Part shown: positions 42,831 through 50,774 of the stretch, piece after piece
Layout of the letters: every line of letters starts with the position of its first letter
Position numbering within the stretch: position 1 is the stretch's first letter
Assembly (NCBI GenBank): GCA_964458185.1
Contig: CAYWFG010000003.1
Span: forward strand, 1 to 64,000
Direction: 5' to 3'
Source of the DNA: AB-137-C09 sp964458185
GTDB lineage: Bacteria; Pseudomonadota; Zetaproteobacteria; Mariprofundales; Mariprofundaceae
Length of the DNA stretch: 64,000 bases
Made by a program: the position numbers and the translations under genes
Notes under the pieces: model-generated
Database searches by the model: none
What the model was told of the DNA's origin: nothing
What the model saw: the letters and a program-made list of their open reading frames with translations, nothing else

Positions 42831-44065
42831 TGGCAATTAACGGTATTTTACTCACCCTAAGCATTGTGCTGGTGGCTGCATTCGTGCTGGCTTTGGCGTT
42901 ACGATTTGCGCGTATTCCGCCTGCTGTTGCCTATATTATCACAGGGTTATTTGTCGGGCCTTCGGCATTTGGCTTGGTTCATGACCGTGAATTATTGGAT
43001 GTCATGGGTGAACTCGGCGTTATCATGCTGCTGTTTTTTATCGGCATGGAAGTATCGCTCCCTCGTTTGATTGCAGGTTGGCGCGTCGCTGTGCTGGGGA
43101 CAACAGCACAAATGGGCATCAGTGTTGCCGTATGTTCGTTAGGTGCATGGTTGCTTGGCTGGACGTGGCAGGCAGGTGTGCTGTTTGGTTTTATCATCAG
43201 CATGAGTTCAACGGCAGTGGTGTTAACATTGCTCAAAGCCAATGACGAACTGGAAACACCCTTTGGTCAAAACGCTTTAGGTGTGTTGTTGATGCAAGAT
43301 GTCGCCATCGTTCCGATTATGATTATTCTTGGTAGCATGGGCGATACACCTGTAGAATCAGGCAGGTTAATCATGCAGGTGGTCGGTGGTATACTGCTGC
43401 TGGCTGGTGTAATTTGGTTGTTGCGAAACCCCGCATGGAAAATCCCTGTGTTGTTAAAAACAGGGGTGGATCAAAAAATTATGTTGGGTTTGTTGCTGTG
43501 TTTTGCTACCGCTGGCGCGACGGCATGGATTGGCTTATCCGCCCCCTTTGGTGCTTTTTTGGCTGGGTTGTTACTGCGAGCCTCCGACCAAAGCCACTGG
43601 GTAGAAGAACATTTACACTCGTTGTATGTAGTATTTGTGGCAATATTTTTTCTTTCGGTTGGCATGTTGGTAGACCTTCATTTTGTGCTGGATCATCTTG
43701 GCATATTATTACTGCTTACCCTTGCCGTGTTTGTCCTTAACTCTGGTATCAACACTTTAATTCTTCGCTTTTTGGGTGAGACTTGGACAATGTCGTTGAT
43801 CACGGGGGGCTTGTTAAGTCAAATTGGTGAGTTGTCTTTTTTGTTGGCATCACTGGGACTTGTTCATGGTATTTTGACAGTTGAAGCGAATCACATGGCG
43901 ATTGTGGTGATTGCATTAACCTTGATGCTTAGTCCATTATGGGTGCTGATGGTTCGCCGTATGGTCAGTGACCATGAAGTACTGGCTAAAGAAGGGATTC
44001 ATCATGATGTTCAATGGGTGAAAGCCTGCTGTGCCAAGTACAAGGCAAACAAAAAACACCAATGA
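42830..44065 (+). CDS. CPA2-family cation/proton antiporter (Kef-like)
   Basis: Integral membrane protein, 411 aa, about 12 helices, cation:proton antiporter-2 type. The Na_H_exchanger motif area includes ELGVIMLLFFIGMEVS, QAGVLFGFIISMSSTAVVLTLL, GVLLMQDVAIVPIMIIL with the QD pair, and APFGAFLAGLLLRAS. It lacks the C-terminal RCK/TrkA-N domain of KefB/KefC, ending in a Lys-rich tail. The substrate (K+ or Na+) is not certain. It overlaps ilvA by 1 bp and miaA by 4 bp. Confidence 0.88.
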   Translation: MAINGILLTLSIVLVAAFVLALALRFARIPPAVAYIITGLFVGPSAFGLVHDRELLDVMGELGVIMLLFFIGMEVSLPRLIAGWRVAVLGTTAQMGISVAVCSLGAWLLGWTWQAGVLFGFIISMSSTAVVLTLLKANDELETPFGQNALGVLLMQDVAIVPIMIILGSMGDTPVESGRLIMQVVGGILLLAGVIWLLRNPAWKIPVLLKTGVDQKIMLGLLLCFATAGATAWIGLSAPFGAFLAGLLLRASDQSHWVEEHLHSLYVVFVAIFFLSVGMLVDLHFVLDHLGILLLLTLAVFVLNSGINTLILRFLGETWTMSLITGGLLSQIGELSFLLASLGLVHGILTVEANHMAIVVIALTLMLSPLWVLMVRRMVSDHEVLAKEGIHHDVQWVKACCAKYKANKKHQ

Positions 44066-44985
44066 GTGCTGCGCCATTAACGGCTATTGCCCTGATGGGG
44101 GCAACAGGAACAGGGAAATCATCATTGGCATTGCGCTGGGCTGCGCAAACAGGCAATTGTATTATTGCCTGTGATTCGATGCAGGTCTACCAAGGTTTAA
44201 ATATAGGCACAGCAAAAGCAACCACAGCAGAACAAGCTAACGCACGTCACGCTTTGATTGATTGTGTTGCGCTGCCCTATTCTTATTCTACTGCCGATTG
44301 GGCAAAAGCAGCACGAGTGTGCATTGCCAGCGAAAATGAAGCAGGGCGAACCCCTTTGATTTGTGGTGGTACGGGCTTGTATTTACGCACCTTATTGTCA
44401 GGCATTGCCGATATTCCGTCGATTGAATCATCCATTCGAGAACGGCTGAATGATCGCCTGAACATAGAAGGTCAGGCTGCCATGCATGCCATGTTGCAAC
44501 AGGTCGATGCCAGTATCGCAGCCCAACTGGCAGTGGGTGATAGCCAACGTGTGTTGCGTGCTTTATCGGTTTTTGAAGCAACGGGCGTACCATTAAGCGT
44601 TTGGCAGCAGAAAAAAAACACTGCGCCTGCGATTCACTGTACGGTGTTCTGGCTGCAAAAGCCTCGCCCCCAATTGCGTGAAGATTTAGCCGTTCGCTTT
44701 CACCGCATGATTGATTTAGGTTGGCTTGATGAAGTGCGCATGTTAAAAGACTCTCCTTGCGACAATATGCACCCTGCCAAACGCGCTGTTGGCTATCGCC
44801 AATGGTTGGATTATCTTGCAGGAACTTGCGATGAGGCCACGGCGATTGCTGATGGCATTACTGCCACGCGGCGTTATGCCAAGCGGCAAGAAACATGGTT
44901 TCGCCATCAGCTTGATGCTGATATTGTCGGCGATACTACTGTTATTGAGGACTATTTATTATCTCATACGATACCGAAACACTAA
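44062..44985 (+). CDS. miaA: tRNA dimethylallyltransferase MiaA
   Basis: Adds dimethylallyl to A37 of tRNAs reading UNN codons. 307 aa. P-loop GATGTGKSS at 13-21, ACDSMQVYQGLNIGTAK, GGTGLYLRTLLSGI, KRAVGYRQWLDYLAG and RRYAKRQETWFRH are diagnostic. The ATG overlaps the antiporter stop by 4 bp (ATGA). hflX follows 8 bp later; the hfq gene that separates them in many gammaproteobacteria is absent. Confidence 0.97.
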   Translation: MSAAPLTAIALMGATGTGKSSLALRWAAQTGNCIIACDSMQVYQGLNIGTAKATTAEQANARHALIDCVALPYSYSTADWAKAARVCIASENEAGRTPLICGGTGLYLRTLLSGIADIPSIESSIRERLNDRLNIEGQAAMHAMLQQVDASIAAQLAVGDSQRVLRALSVFEATGVPLSVWQQKKNTAPAIHCTVFWLQKPRPQLREDLAVRFHRMIDLGWLDEVRMLKDSPCDNMHPAKRAVGYRQWLDYLAGTCDEATAIADGITATRRYAKRQETWFRHQLDADIVGDTTVIEDYLLSHTIPKH

Positions 44986-44993
44986 CATCCATC

Positions 44994-46262
44994 ATGGATC
45001 GAGCGGTGAGTATTCACCCACGCTTGCCCACATCACCACGCGCCGATAGTGCATGGTTTGCCAGACGGGATGAATTTAAGCAACTGGTAGATTCTAGCGA
45101 CTGCGAACGGATTGCAGGGCAAGAATTCAACATTCGTCAGATTACGCCTAGCACCCTTTTAGGTGCAGGTCAGGTGGCACAGGTTGCTGATTTTATTGCT
45201 GCCGAAGAAGTAGATGTTGCCTTTGTTGATCATCAGCTATCACCCGTGCAACAACAAAAGTTAGAAGCAGCATGGGGAGTGAAAGTCGTTGATCGAACAG
45301 GGCTTATTTTAGAAATTTTTGCCAGCCGCGCACGCACCCGTGAAGGCTGTTTGCAAGTAGAATTAGCCAGTCTTAACTATCAACTGGGACGTTTGGTACG
45401 CTCATGGACGCATTTGGAACGGCAACGCGGAGGGCATGGCTTTTTAGGAGGCCCTGGTGAACGGCAGATAGAATTGGATCGCCGCATGATCCGTGATCGT
45501 ATTCAACGTTTAGAAAAAGACTTGCAGCACGTACGCAAAATGCGCGCTACCCAACGCGCAGGGCGTGACCGAAGTGCGGTGCAAACCGTGGCGCTTGTCG
45601 GCTACACCAATGCAGGAAAGTCAACGCTATTCAACCGCCTTTGCAGCTCAGATGTCCACGCTGCGGATCAACTCTTTGCCACGCTTGACCCAACCTTGCG
45701 TAAATTAGCTCTGCCCAATGGTTTATCATTGATGTTATCGGATACCGTCGGTTTTGTGCAAGACCTACCCCATGAATTGGTTGATGCCTTTCGCGCCACG
45801 CTAGAAGAAGTGATGGAGGCTGATTTGATTATTCATGTGCGTGATATTGCCGACCCTGAATCAGCGATGCAAAAAAATGTTGTCGAAGAAACCTTGCAAC
45901 AAATGGGGCTGCAAGGTGATGCTATGCCCATTATGATTGAAGTGTTAAATAAATGCGACCTTGCGCCCCATGTTACATCACAAATCACCGAAACAATCCA
46001 CGGCAGCCGCCTTGCACTATCAGCACTGAATGGCGAGGGCATTGAAGCTTTACAAACATTGCTAGAACAGTGGCTACAAACAAGCATGCCCCGCTACAGT
46101 TTAAAAATCCCTGTAAGCGATGGTAAAACCTTGGCTTTATGCCATGAAAAAGGGGTCGTTATTACGCAAAAAGTGGATGATGACTGGATGCATTTAACCG
46201 TGCAATTACCACTGCGCTATGCGACTACCTTGGGATTGATTGAACCCGATGAGACATGGTAA
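44994..46262 (+). CDS. hflX: GTPase HflX
   Basis: Ribosome-splitting GTPase induced by stress. 422 aa: an N-terminal HflX domain (SRARTREGCLQVELASLNYQLGRL, GGPGERQIELDRRMIRDRIQ), then G1 GYTNAGKST near residue 202, SDTVGFVQDLPHELVDAF and NKCD, with a short C-terminal domain. It follows miaA and is the last gene of the maeB-ilvA-kef-miaA-hflX string. No clear ribosome binding site is seen, so it may depend on coupling to miaA. The dispersed motif lies 52 bp after the stop. Confidence 0.95.
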   Translation: MDRAVSIHPRLPTSPRADSAWFARRDEFKQLVDSSDCERIAGQEFNIRQITPSTLLGAGQVAQVADFIAAEEVDVAFVDHQLSPVQQQKLEAAWGVKVVDRTGLILEIFASRARTREGCLQVELASLNYQLGRLVRSWTHLERQRGGHGFLGGPGERQIELDRRMIRDRIQRLEKDLQHVRKMRATQRAGRDRSAVQTVALVGYTNAGKSTLFNRLCSSDVHAADQLFATLDPTLRKLALPNGLSLMLSDTVGFVQDLPHELVDAFRATLEEVMEADLIIHVRDIADPESAMQKNVVEETLQQMGLQGDAMPIMIEVLNKCDLAPHVTSQITETIHGSRLALSALNGEGIEALQTLLEQWLQTSMPRYSLKIPVSDGKTLALCHEKGVVITQKVDDDWMHLTVQLPLRYATTLGLIEPDETW

Positions 46263-46313
46263 AGGGGGTAACTGCGGGCTTATCTGTCTAGATTTTTTCA
46301 ATTGGCTCGTGAA

Positions 46314-46346
46314 TCATTTGTTTTGTTCCACCTTAAAAGGGAAGCC
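46314..46346. repeat. Dispersed short motif, copy 2
   Basis: A 33-bp segment matching copy 1 at 23-55 with three mismatches, between the hflX stop and the 3' end of tRNA-Thr (convergent). It is the best-preserved pair of the four copies. The tRNA ends 27 bp to its right. Confidence 0.6.
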
Positions 46347-46373
46347 CACATTGATATTAAACAACAAGGTTTA

Positions 46374-46449
46374 TGGAGCCGATGATCCGAGTCGAACGGA
46401 CGACCTGCTCATTACGAGTGAGCTGCTCTACCAACTGAGCTACATCGGC
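46374..46449 (-). tRNA. tRNA-Thr (anticodon CGT)
   Basis: 76-nt cloverleaf with CCA: acceptor GCCGATG/CATCGGC, D-arm GCTC...GAGC, anticodon stem GCTCA/TGAGC with loop CTCGTAA giving CGT (reads ACG), and T-arm GTCCG...CGGAT. It is a single minus-strand gene between convergent hflX and the divergent Trm112-like gene. Confidence 0.96.
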
Positions 46450-46564
46450 TTTTTAAGATTGGCGCATGATAACGGCTTAATATGAAATGAAAATACGCAA
46501 ATAGATTTCATTCCCGTGCATGCCATTGTAGGGTACGCTTTAATTCACCTTACGGAGTTGATTT
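46450..46564. other. Spacer between tRNA-Thr and the LPS-core operon
   Basis: 115 bp between the 5' end of tRNA-Thr and the Trm112-like ATG, which must carry both promoters. CTTACGGAG, a good ribosome binding site, precedes the plus-strand gene; no strong -35/-10 pair stands out. A weak TTTCAT-N17-TAGGGT is possible for the plus strand. Confidence 0.4.
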
Positions 46565-46753
46565 ATGATTGATCCCCAATTGCTAGAAATTCTTGCCTGC
46601 CCCCAATGCAAAGGGCATGTTGTGGTCAATGCAGAGCAATCTGTATTGCATTGCACTGCCTGTGCCTTAGCTTACCCTATCCGTGATGATATTCCCGTGA
46701 TGCTGGTTGACGAAGCAACACCGTTGAAGGAAGCTGCCAGCGAAACAGCCTAG
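46565..46753 (+). CDS. Trm112-family zinc-ribbon protein (YcaR-like)
   Basis: 62 residues with a Trm112-like zinc ribbon, Cys12-Cys15 (ACPQCKG) and Cys30-Cys33 (HCTAC), then LAYPIRDDIPVMLVDEA. Bacterial homologues (YcaR/YbaR) usually lie beside lpxK-kdsB; here the next genes are lpxL and the core heptosyltransferases, so it belongs to the LPS cluster. Its biochemical role is unknown. RBS ACGGAG precedes the ATG. Confidence 0.92.
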   Translation: MIDPQLLEILACPQCKGHVVVNAEQSVLHCTACALAYPIRDDIPVMLVDEATPLKEAASETA

Positions 46754-46763
46754 TATACTTCTC

Positions 46764-47645
46764 ATGGCTGTCTGGTTATTAAAAATAACATTTTACATAT
46801 TGCGTCGTTTTCCTGTTCGGCTCTTAGGTGCGTTAGGGGCTGGTATTGGTCGCTGTGCTTTTTACCTATTGGTTAAACACCGTCGGATTGCCATGCGTAA
46901 TATTCAACGGGCATACCCAGAGAAAAACATAGCATGGCAACAGCGGATTGCCCGCGAAAGCTTCGCGGAACTGGGACGCAGCATGGGTGAACTCCCCCAT
47001 GTTTTTCTTCGCTCGCGTGAAGAATTGCTTGCTTGCGTCCACATCGAAGGTGCTGAAGCATTGACCGATGCGATGCAGCATCAAGGTGTTATTTTGGCTG
47101 CTGCTCACCATAGCAACTGGGAGCTTGGTGGCTTGATGGCAAGCCTATTGGTTGAACCTTTCGCGATGATTTATCGCCCGATGAAACATGGCAAAATGGA
47201 TCAGTTTCTCAAACAATGCCGCGAACGTTTTGGCATGCAAACGTACTCCCGATTTGAAGGCATCCGTTGGTTGCCACGTATGTTGCGTGACCAAGGCTGC
47301 GTGGCAATCATGGTCGATCAACACATGAGCCAAGGCATGCAAGTTCCCTTCATGGGGCATCTTGCTTGTACCACGACCTTGCCTGCGATGTTTGCACTGC
47401 GTCAGCAAACGCCTATTTATTCGATTTGTCTGCATCGTGTTGGGCATGCGTTTCGTTTTAATCTTTCTATTGAACCCATTGCATTACCTGCACTAAGCAA
47501 CAACCGCGAACAAGATCAATACCGCATCATGGAAGCAGTGGGTGAGCGCATTGCCGACATTATAGATAAACGTCCTGAACTGTGGTTGTGGTTGCATAAA
47601 CGTTGGTGGATTTTGGAGCATACCCCTGATGCCATGTTGCCATAA
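46764..47645 (+). CDS. lpxL: LpxL-like lipid A acyltransferase
   Basis: Membrane-bound Kdo2-lipid A acyltransferase family (LpxL/HtrB). 293 aa; an N-terminal hydrophobic anchor and amphipathic start, the HX4E catalytic block in AHHSNWELGG near residues 113-121, and MVDQHMSQGMQVPFMG (the family's DQ segment). C-terminal RPELWLWLHKRWW is typical. LpxL and LpxM cannot be separated by eye. It lies 10 bp after the Trm112-like gene and its stop overlaps the methyltransferase by 17 bp. Confidence 0.9.
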   Translation: MAVWLLKITFYILRRFPVRLLGALGAGIGRCAFYLLVKHRRIAMRNIQRAYPEKNIAWQQRIARESFAELGRSMGELPHVFLRSREELLACVHIEGAEALTDAMQHQGVILAAAHHSNWELGGLMASLLVEPFAMIYRPMKHGKMDQFLKQCRERFGMQTYSRFEGIRWLPRMLRDQGCVAIMVDQHMSQGMQVPFMGHLACTTTLPAMFALRQQTPIYSICLHRVGHAFRFNLSIEPIALPALSNNREQDQYRIMEAVGERIADIIDKRPELWLWLHKRWWILEHTPDAMLP

Positions 47646-48318
47646 AGCATTTAGCAAACAACGATGGGCGTTGACCCAAAAAGCAGAGATGGACTTATTA
47701 AGCAAACACAAATGTTTGCAGCATATCACCAATATGCGCGAAGATGCGCGGCTACGCTATATGCCATACATTACGCCTTACAGTGATGCGTTAACTAGCG
47801 ACGCGCATATATTGGATGTTGCTTGTGGCGCAACCTGTTTGGCGAGTCAATTACCGCACGGACGCAAAGTTTTTCTTGATCCTTTGCTTGACTTTTTTCG
47901 CCGTGAATTACCCGGTTCGCTGCCTGATTTACCCGATAAACAAGTGTTGGCAACCGAGGCTGAACGGATGAATCTTTGCTCAAATAGTTTTGATTTCATT
48001 TTATGTTTATGTGGCATCAGCCATATGTACAATCCAGAATTGGTGTTGCATGAAATTGAGCGGGTGTTAAAACAAGATGGGGTGTTTATTGTCAGCGTGG
48101 TGGTTTGGCCTGTCTGGATATCTCGTTTGTACTACCAATTATCACCATTTGCCCCCCAAGAAATATTGAAAAATCGCCTTTATTGCTATGCCTCACGCGG
48201 CATACGAAAAACACTGACACGTCACTTTGAGGTCATCAATGAAACAATTTTACCTATTGAAGCGTGGTATTCACCTAAACGCGAGTTACTTTTTGTATGC
48301 AAGCAAAAAGTAACATGA
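47629..48318 (+). CDS. Class I SAM-dependent methyltransferase
   Basis: 229 aa with the SAM motif I ILDVACGATC (residues 61-70), an acidic HGRKVFLDPL after strand 2 and SFDFILCLCGISHMYNPELVLHEIERVLKQDGVF (motif IV-V region). Substrate unknown; position in an LPS operon suggests core or lipid A modification or an unrelated small molecule. The start given overlaps lpxL by 17 bp; ATG 47689 is an alternative. The stop overlaps waaF by 4 bp (ATGA). Confidence 0.75.
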   Translation: MPCCHKAFSKQRWALTQKAEMDLLSKHKCLQHITNMREDARLRYMPYITPYSDALTSDAHILDVACGATCLASQLPHGRKVFLDPLLDFFRRELPGSLPDLPDKQVLATEAERMNLCSNSFDFILCLCGISHMYNPELVLHEIERVLKQDGVFIVSVVVWPVWISRLYYQLSPFAPQEILKNRLYCYASRGIRKTLTRHFEVINETILPIEAWYSPKRELLFVCKQKVT

Positions 48319-49280
48319 CTACACGTTTAATCATGCCACCTAATTGGTTGGGTGATGTGATTATGGCACAACCTGCGATGAGGGCGATTGCTAGGGATGA
48401 GCCTGATTTGACATTAATACTGACAGGCAAACCATGGCTGAAAGATTTGCTTCCTTTTTTAAACTTGGGTCATGCGACCTACCATGCCGATTGCAGCCTT
48501 AATGTTGATGAAGTGTTTATTTTTCGCAACAGTTTTAGTGCTGCATGGCAAGCCTTTTCGGCGCGTATTGCTCGCCGTCATGGTTTTTCTCACGATGGTC
48601 GCAGCATGCTTTTGCGCCCAGCTTACCGCCCTAACTTTGATATGGCATGTGACCATCATCGGCAATACTTTCTTGATTTGGTGCGTCAAGCAGGCATTGA
48701 TGTGCCGTTGGATACTGCTGTAACATTGCATGCCAGCGAGCAAGATACCGCTGCCGCACATAATTTGATGACACAACATCATATCTCACCTGATCGCGCT
48801 ATCTGTATCGCCCCAGGGGCGCAATTTGGGGGGGCGAAGCGTTACCCTGAGCTTGCTTATGCTACCGTCTTACAGACCTTGGGGGACGCTGGCTGGCAAC
48901 CCATTGTATTGGGTATGGGTGAAGAGATTGCCATCGGTGATGCTTGCTTAACTGCCTGTCATGCGCCTGCATGGAATGCTTGCGGTCAAACAAGCTTACG
49001 CCAAGCTTTGCAGTTAGTCGCAGCTTCTCGTTTGTTGTTGTGCAATGATTCTGGTTTGATGCATGTGGCAGCAGGGTTGGCACGCCCTGTGGTCGCTGTT
49101 TTTGGCGCAACAGAACCCAAGCGGACTGCACCATCAGGCAAACATGTTGCATTGCTTTATCAACCCGCATCATGCAGCCCTTGTTTGCAACGTGAGTGTG
49201 ATGTGGTGGGACACCCTTGCATGGTCAATGTCAGTGCCGAAGCAGTGACTGATGCCTGTGTTGCTATGCTCACCTTGTGA
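48315..49280 (+). CDS. waaF: ADP-heptose:LPS heptosyltransferase II
   Basis: Adds the second heptose to the LPS inner core, GT9 family, 321 aa. PPNWLGDVIMAQPAMRAI at the N terminus is the WaaF signature; APGAQFGGAKRYP and LLLCNDSGLMHVAAGLARPVVAVFGATEPKRT follow, the donor-binding GT9 segments. The C-terminal CSPCLQRECDVVGHPCM is typical of WaaF. I start at the ATG at 48315 rather than in-frame upstream. Confidence 0.95.
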   Translation: MTTRLIMPPNWLGDVIMAQPAMRAIARDEPDLTLILTGKPWLKDLLPFLNLGHATYHADCSLNVDEVFIFRNSFSAAWQAFSARIARRHGFSHDGRSMLLRPAYRPNFDMACDHHRQYFLDLVRQAGIDVPLDTAVTLHASEQDTAAAHNLMTQHHISPDRAICIAPGAQFGGAKRYPELAYATVLQTLGDAGWQPIVLGMGEEIAIGDACLTACHAPAWNACGQTSLRQALQLVAASRLLLCNDSGLMHVAAGLARPVVAVFGATEPKRTAPSGKHVALLYQPASCSPCLQRECDVVGHPCMVNVSAEAVTDACVAMLTL

Positions 49281-50296
49281 TGAAGGTTTTGATCGTCAAG
49301 CTGTCGGCATTTGGTGATATTATTCATGCGCTTCCAGCGATGGAGATCTTGCGTAGGCGTGGTGTCATCGTGCATTGGCTAGTCGATGCACGCTATGCTT
49401 TTGTGACTGAATTATTCCCTGCTGATGTGGTTGTGCATGTGGTGGCATTAAAAGGTGAACGCCGTTTGCATCATGCCATGCAGGCAATTACTGCATTACG
49501 TCAGCATGCCTTTGATGCGGTGTTGGATTTACAAGGGCTTATTAAGTCAGGCATGATGGCAAAGGCAGTGGCTCAAAATGCCGTTGTTTATGGATTCGAT
49601 CGCAAAGAAACCCCTGAATGGCCGAATCATTGGTTGGTTCGCCCAGTTCCTTTTCATGCGAATGAACGCCATGTGGTACAAAAATACATGCGTATTGCGG
49701 CAGCACCTTTTGATGCCCCCAGTGATGCCATTGCCTATACACCACCAAAAATTGTCATCAATTCTATTCAACATACAGCAGCGGCAAGTATTATTGAATC
49801 ATGGCAAGGTACGCCCCATACCATCTTGCATGTCGGTGGCGGCTGGCAAACAAAACGCTTAGAGATTCAGCAGTGGAAAGAATCGATCAATGGGCTGGTA
49901 GAACGCGGCGCGAAAATTACTTTAAGCTGGGGCAACAACGATGAATTTCACCGCGCATGCCGCATTGCTGATTGTTATGACTTGGCAACGGTATTGCCTG
50001 AACGCCTAAGCATTCATGCCCTCGCAGGCATGCTCTATGCAGCCCAAGCAGTCATCGGGATGGATACAGGCGTGCTGCATTTAGCCTCCTCACTTGGTGC
50101 ACCAACGATCACCCTGTGGGGACCTTCTGCTTCATGGAACGCTGCCCCTCAAGGGGAAACAGATGGTCATGTAGAGTCTAACCCTACTTGTGGTCCTTGT
50201 TTTCAGCGTCATTGCGAACGCTTTATTTGCTTGCCTAGTATTCAACCTGAACGGATTGTTGATGCTTGGGAGAGGGTGAAAAGGTTTTCCTTTTAA
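49280..50296 (+). CDS. waaC: LPS heptosyltransferase I
   Basis: Adds the first heptose to Kdo2-lipid A (GT9). MKVLIVKLSAFGDIIHALPA at the start and MDTGVLHLASSLGAPTITLWGPSASW in the C-terminal half are characteristic; the LSAFGDIIHA motif fits WaaC. 338 aa. A GTG (49277) overlaps the waaF stop, but the ATG at 49280 (TGATG) is preferred. The stop lies within the third dispersed motif, so the last codons share bases with that repeat. Confidence 0.93.
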   Translation: MKVLIVKLSAFGDIIHALPAMEILRRRGVIVHWLVDARYAFVTELFPADVVVHVVALKGERRLHHAMQAITALRQHAFDAVLDLQGLIKSGMMAKAVAQNAVVYGFDRKETPEWPNHWLVRPVPFHANERHVVQKYMRIAAAPFDAPSDAIAYTPPKIVINSIQHTAAASIIESWQGTPHTILHVGGGWQTKRLEIQQWKESINGLVERGAKITLSWGNNDEFHRACRIADCYDLATVLPERLSIHALAGMLYAAQAVIGMDTGVLHLASSLGAPTITLWGPSASWNAAPQGETDGHVESNPTCGPCFQRHCERFICLPSIQPERIVDAWERVKRFSF

Positions 50297-50312
50297 GACG
50301 GGAAAGCCCACC
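50285..50312. repeat. Dispersed short motif, copy 3 (core inverted)
   Basis: Located between the convergent ends of waaC and fmdB. It contains CCTTTTAAGACGGG, the reverse complement of the core CCCGTCTTAAAAGG in copy 1, followed by GAAAGCCCAC. TTTCC and GGAAA could pair. It overlaps the waaC stop. Confidence 0.5.
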
Positions 50313-50525
50313 TTACTCGCAAGACCCACAGCCTCCGCCACCACACATGGGAGATGGCGCATTGCCACATGGTGTGTTGGGCAAACCTGAACCAACGGCA
50401 TGAGCCGATAATAGCTTTTGTAACTCATGCCCTTGGCATTGTGGGCATTCAGGTTGTTCACCGTGGCGAACCAAAGTTTCAAACTGCTGCTGGCATTCTT
50501 GGCATTGGTATTCATAAATAGGCAT
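50313..50525 (-). CDS. FmdB-family zinc ribbon protein
   Basis: 70 residues beginning MPIYEYQCQECQQQFETLV, the FmdB regulatory-protein ribbon, with Cys8, Cys11, Cys27 and Cys30, then a Gly/Cys-rich tail (MCGGGGCGSCE) that could bind metal. It was named after a formamidase regulator, but the general function is unknown. It is monocistronic, convergent with waaC; the divergent spacer separates it from the large membrane protein. Confidence 0.92.
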   Translation of the reverse strand: MPIYEYQCQECQQQFETLVRHGEQPECPQCQGHELQKLLSAHAVGSGLPNTPCGNAPSPMCGGGGCGSCE

Positions 50526-50774
50526 GGCTTAGTTTCCCCTAATAAACAATTGATATTAAGCAAAATACCATAAGCTTCAGAAAAGTATAGCAGAAATAGT
50601 TGAGTGTACTCCAGAATAATCTCATTAAGTAATAGTACTGATTCTAGGTACTGAGACTTTCTTTGGCTGACAATCATTGAGTTTTTATAAGCTGTAAGCT
50701 ACGCTAGCCGCTATGTAAAAACGAGAAACGGTATTCTTTTTTTTATCAAAAGAGTCATTAAAAGGATTCTCGTC
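50526..50774. other. Non-coding spacer between fmdB and the large membrane protein
   Basis: 249 bp. No ORF or RNA gene is visible. It must hold divergent promoters; a TTGAGT-N17-TACGCT (about 50677-50705) is a weak plus-strand candidate. ACGAGAA (50721-50727) pairs with TTCTCGT (50767-50773) one base before the ATG of the following gene. Confidence 0.4.
50721..50773 (+). promoter_or_regulatory. Potential start-proximal hairpin of the 1353-aa gene
   Basis: A perfect 7-bp stem, ACGAGAA with TTCTCGT, spans a 39-nt loop including a T8 run and ends one base before the start codon; AAAGGA, the likely ribosome binding site, sits just before the distal arm. It might restrict initiation. Nothing further supports it. 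Confidence 0.35.

Noticed and set aside
46240..46485. Plus-strand ORF after hflX
   Set aside because: It arises from the antisense of tRNA-Thr and the dispersed repeat, with no coding signature.
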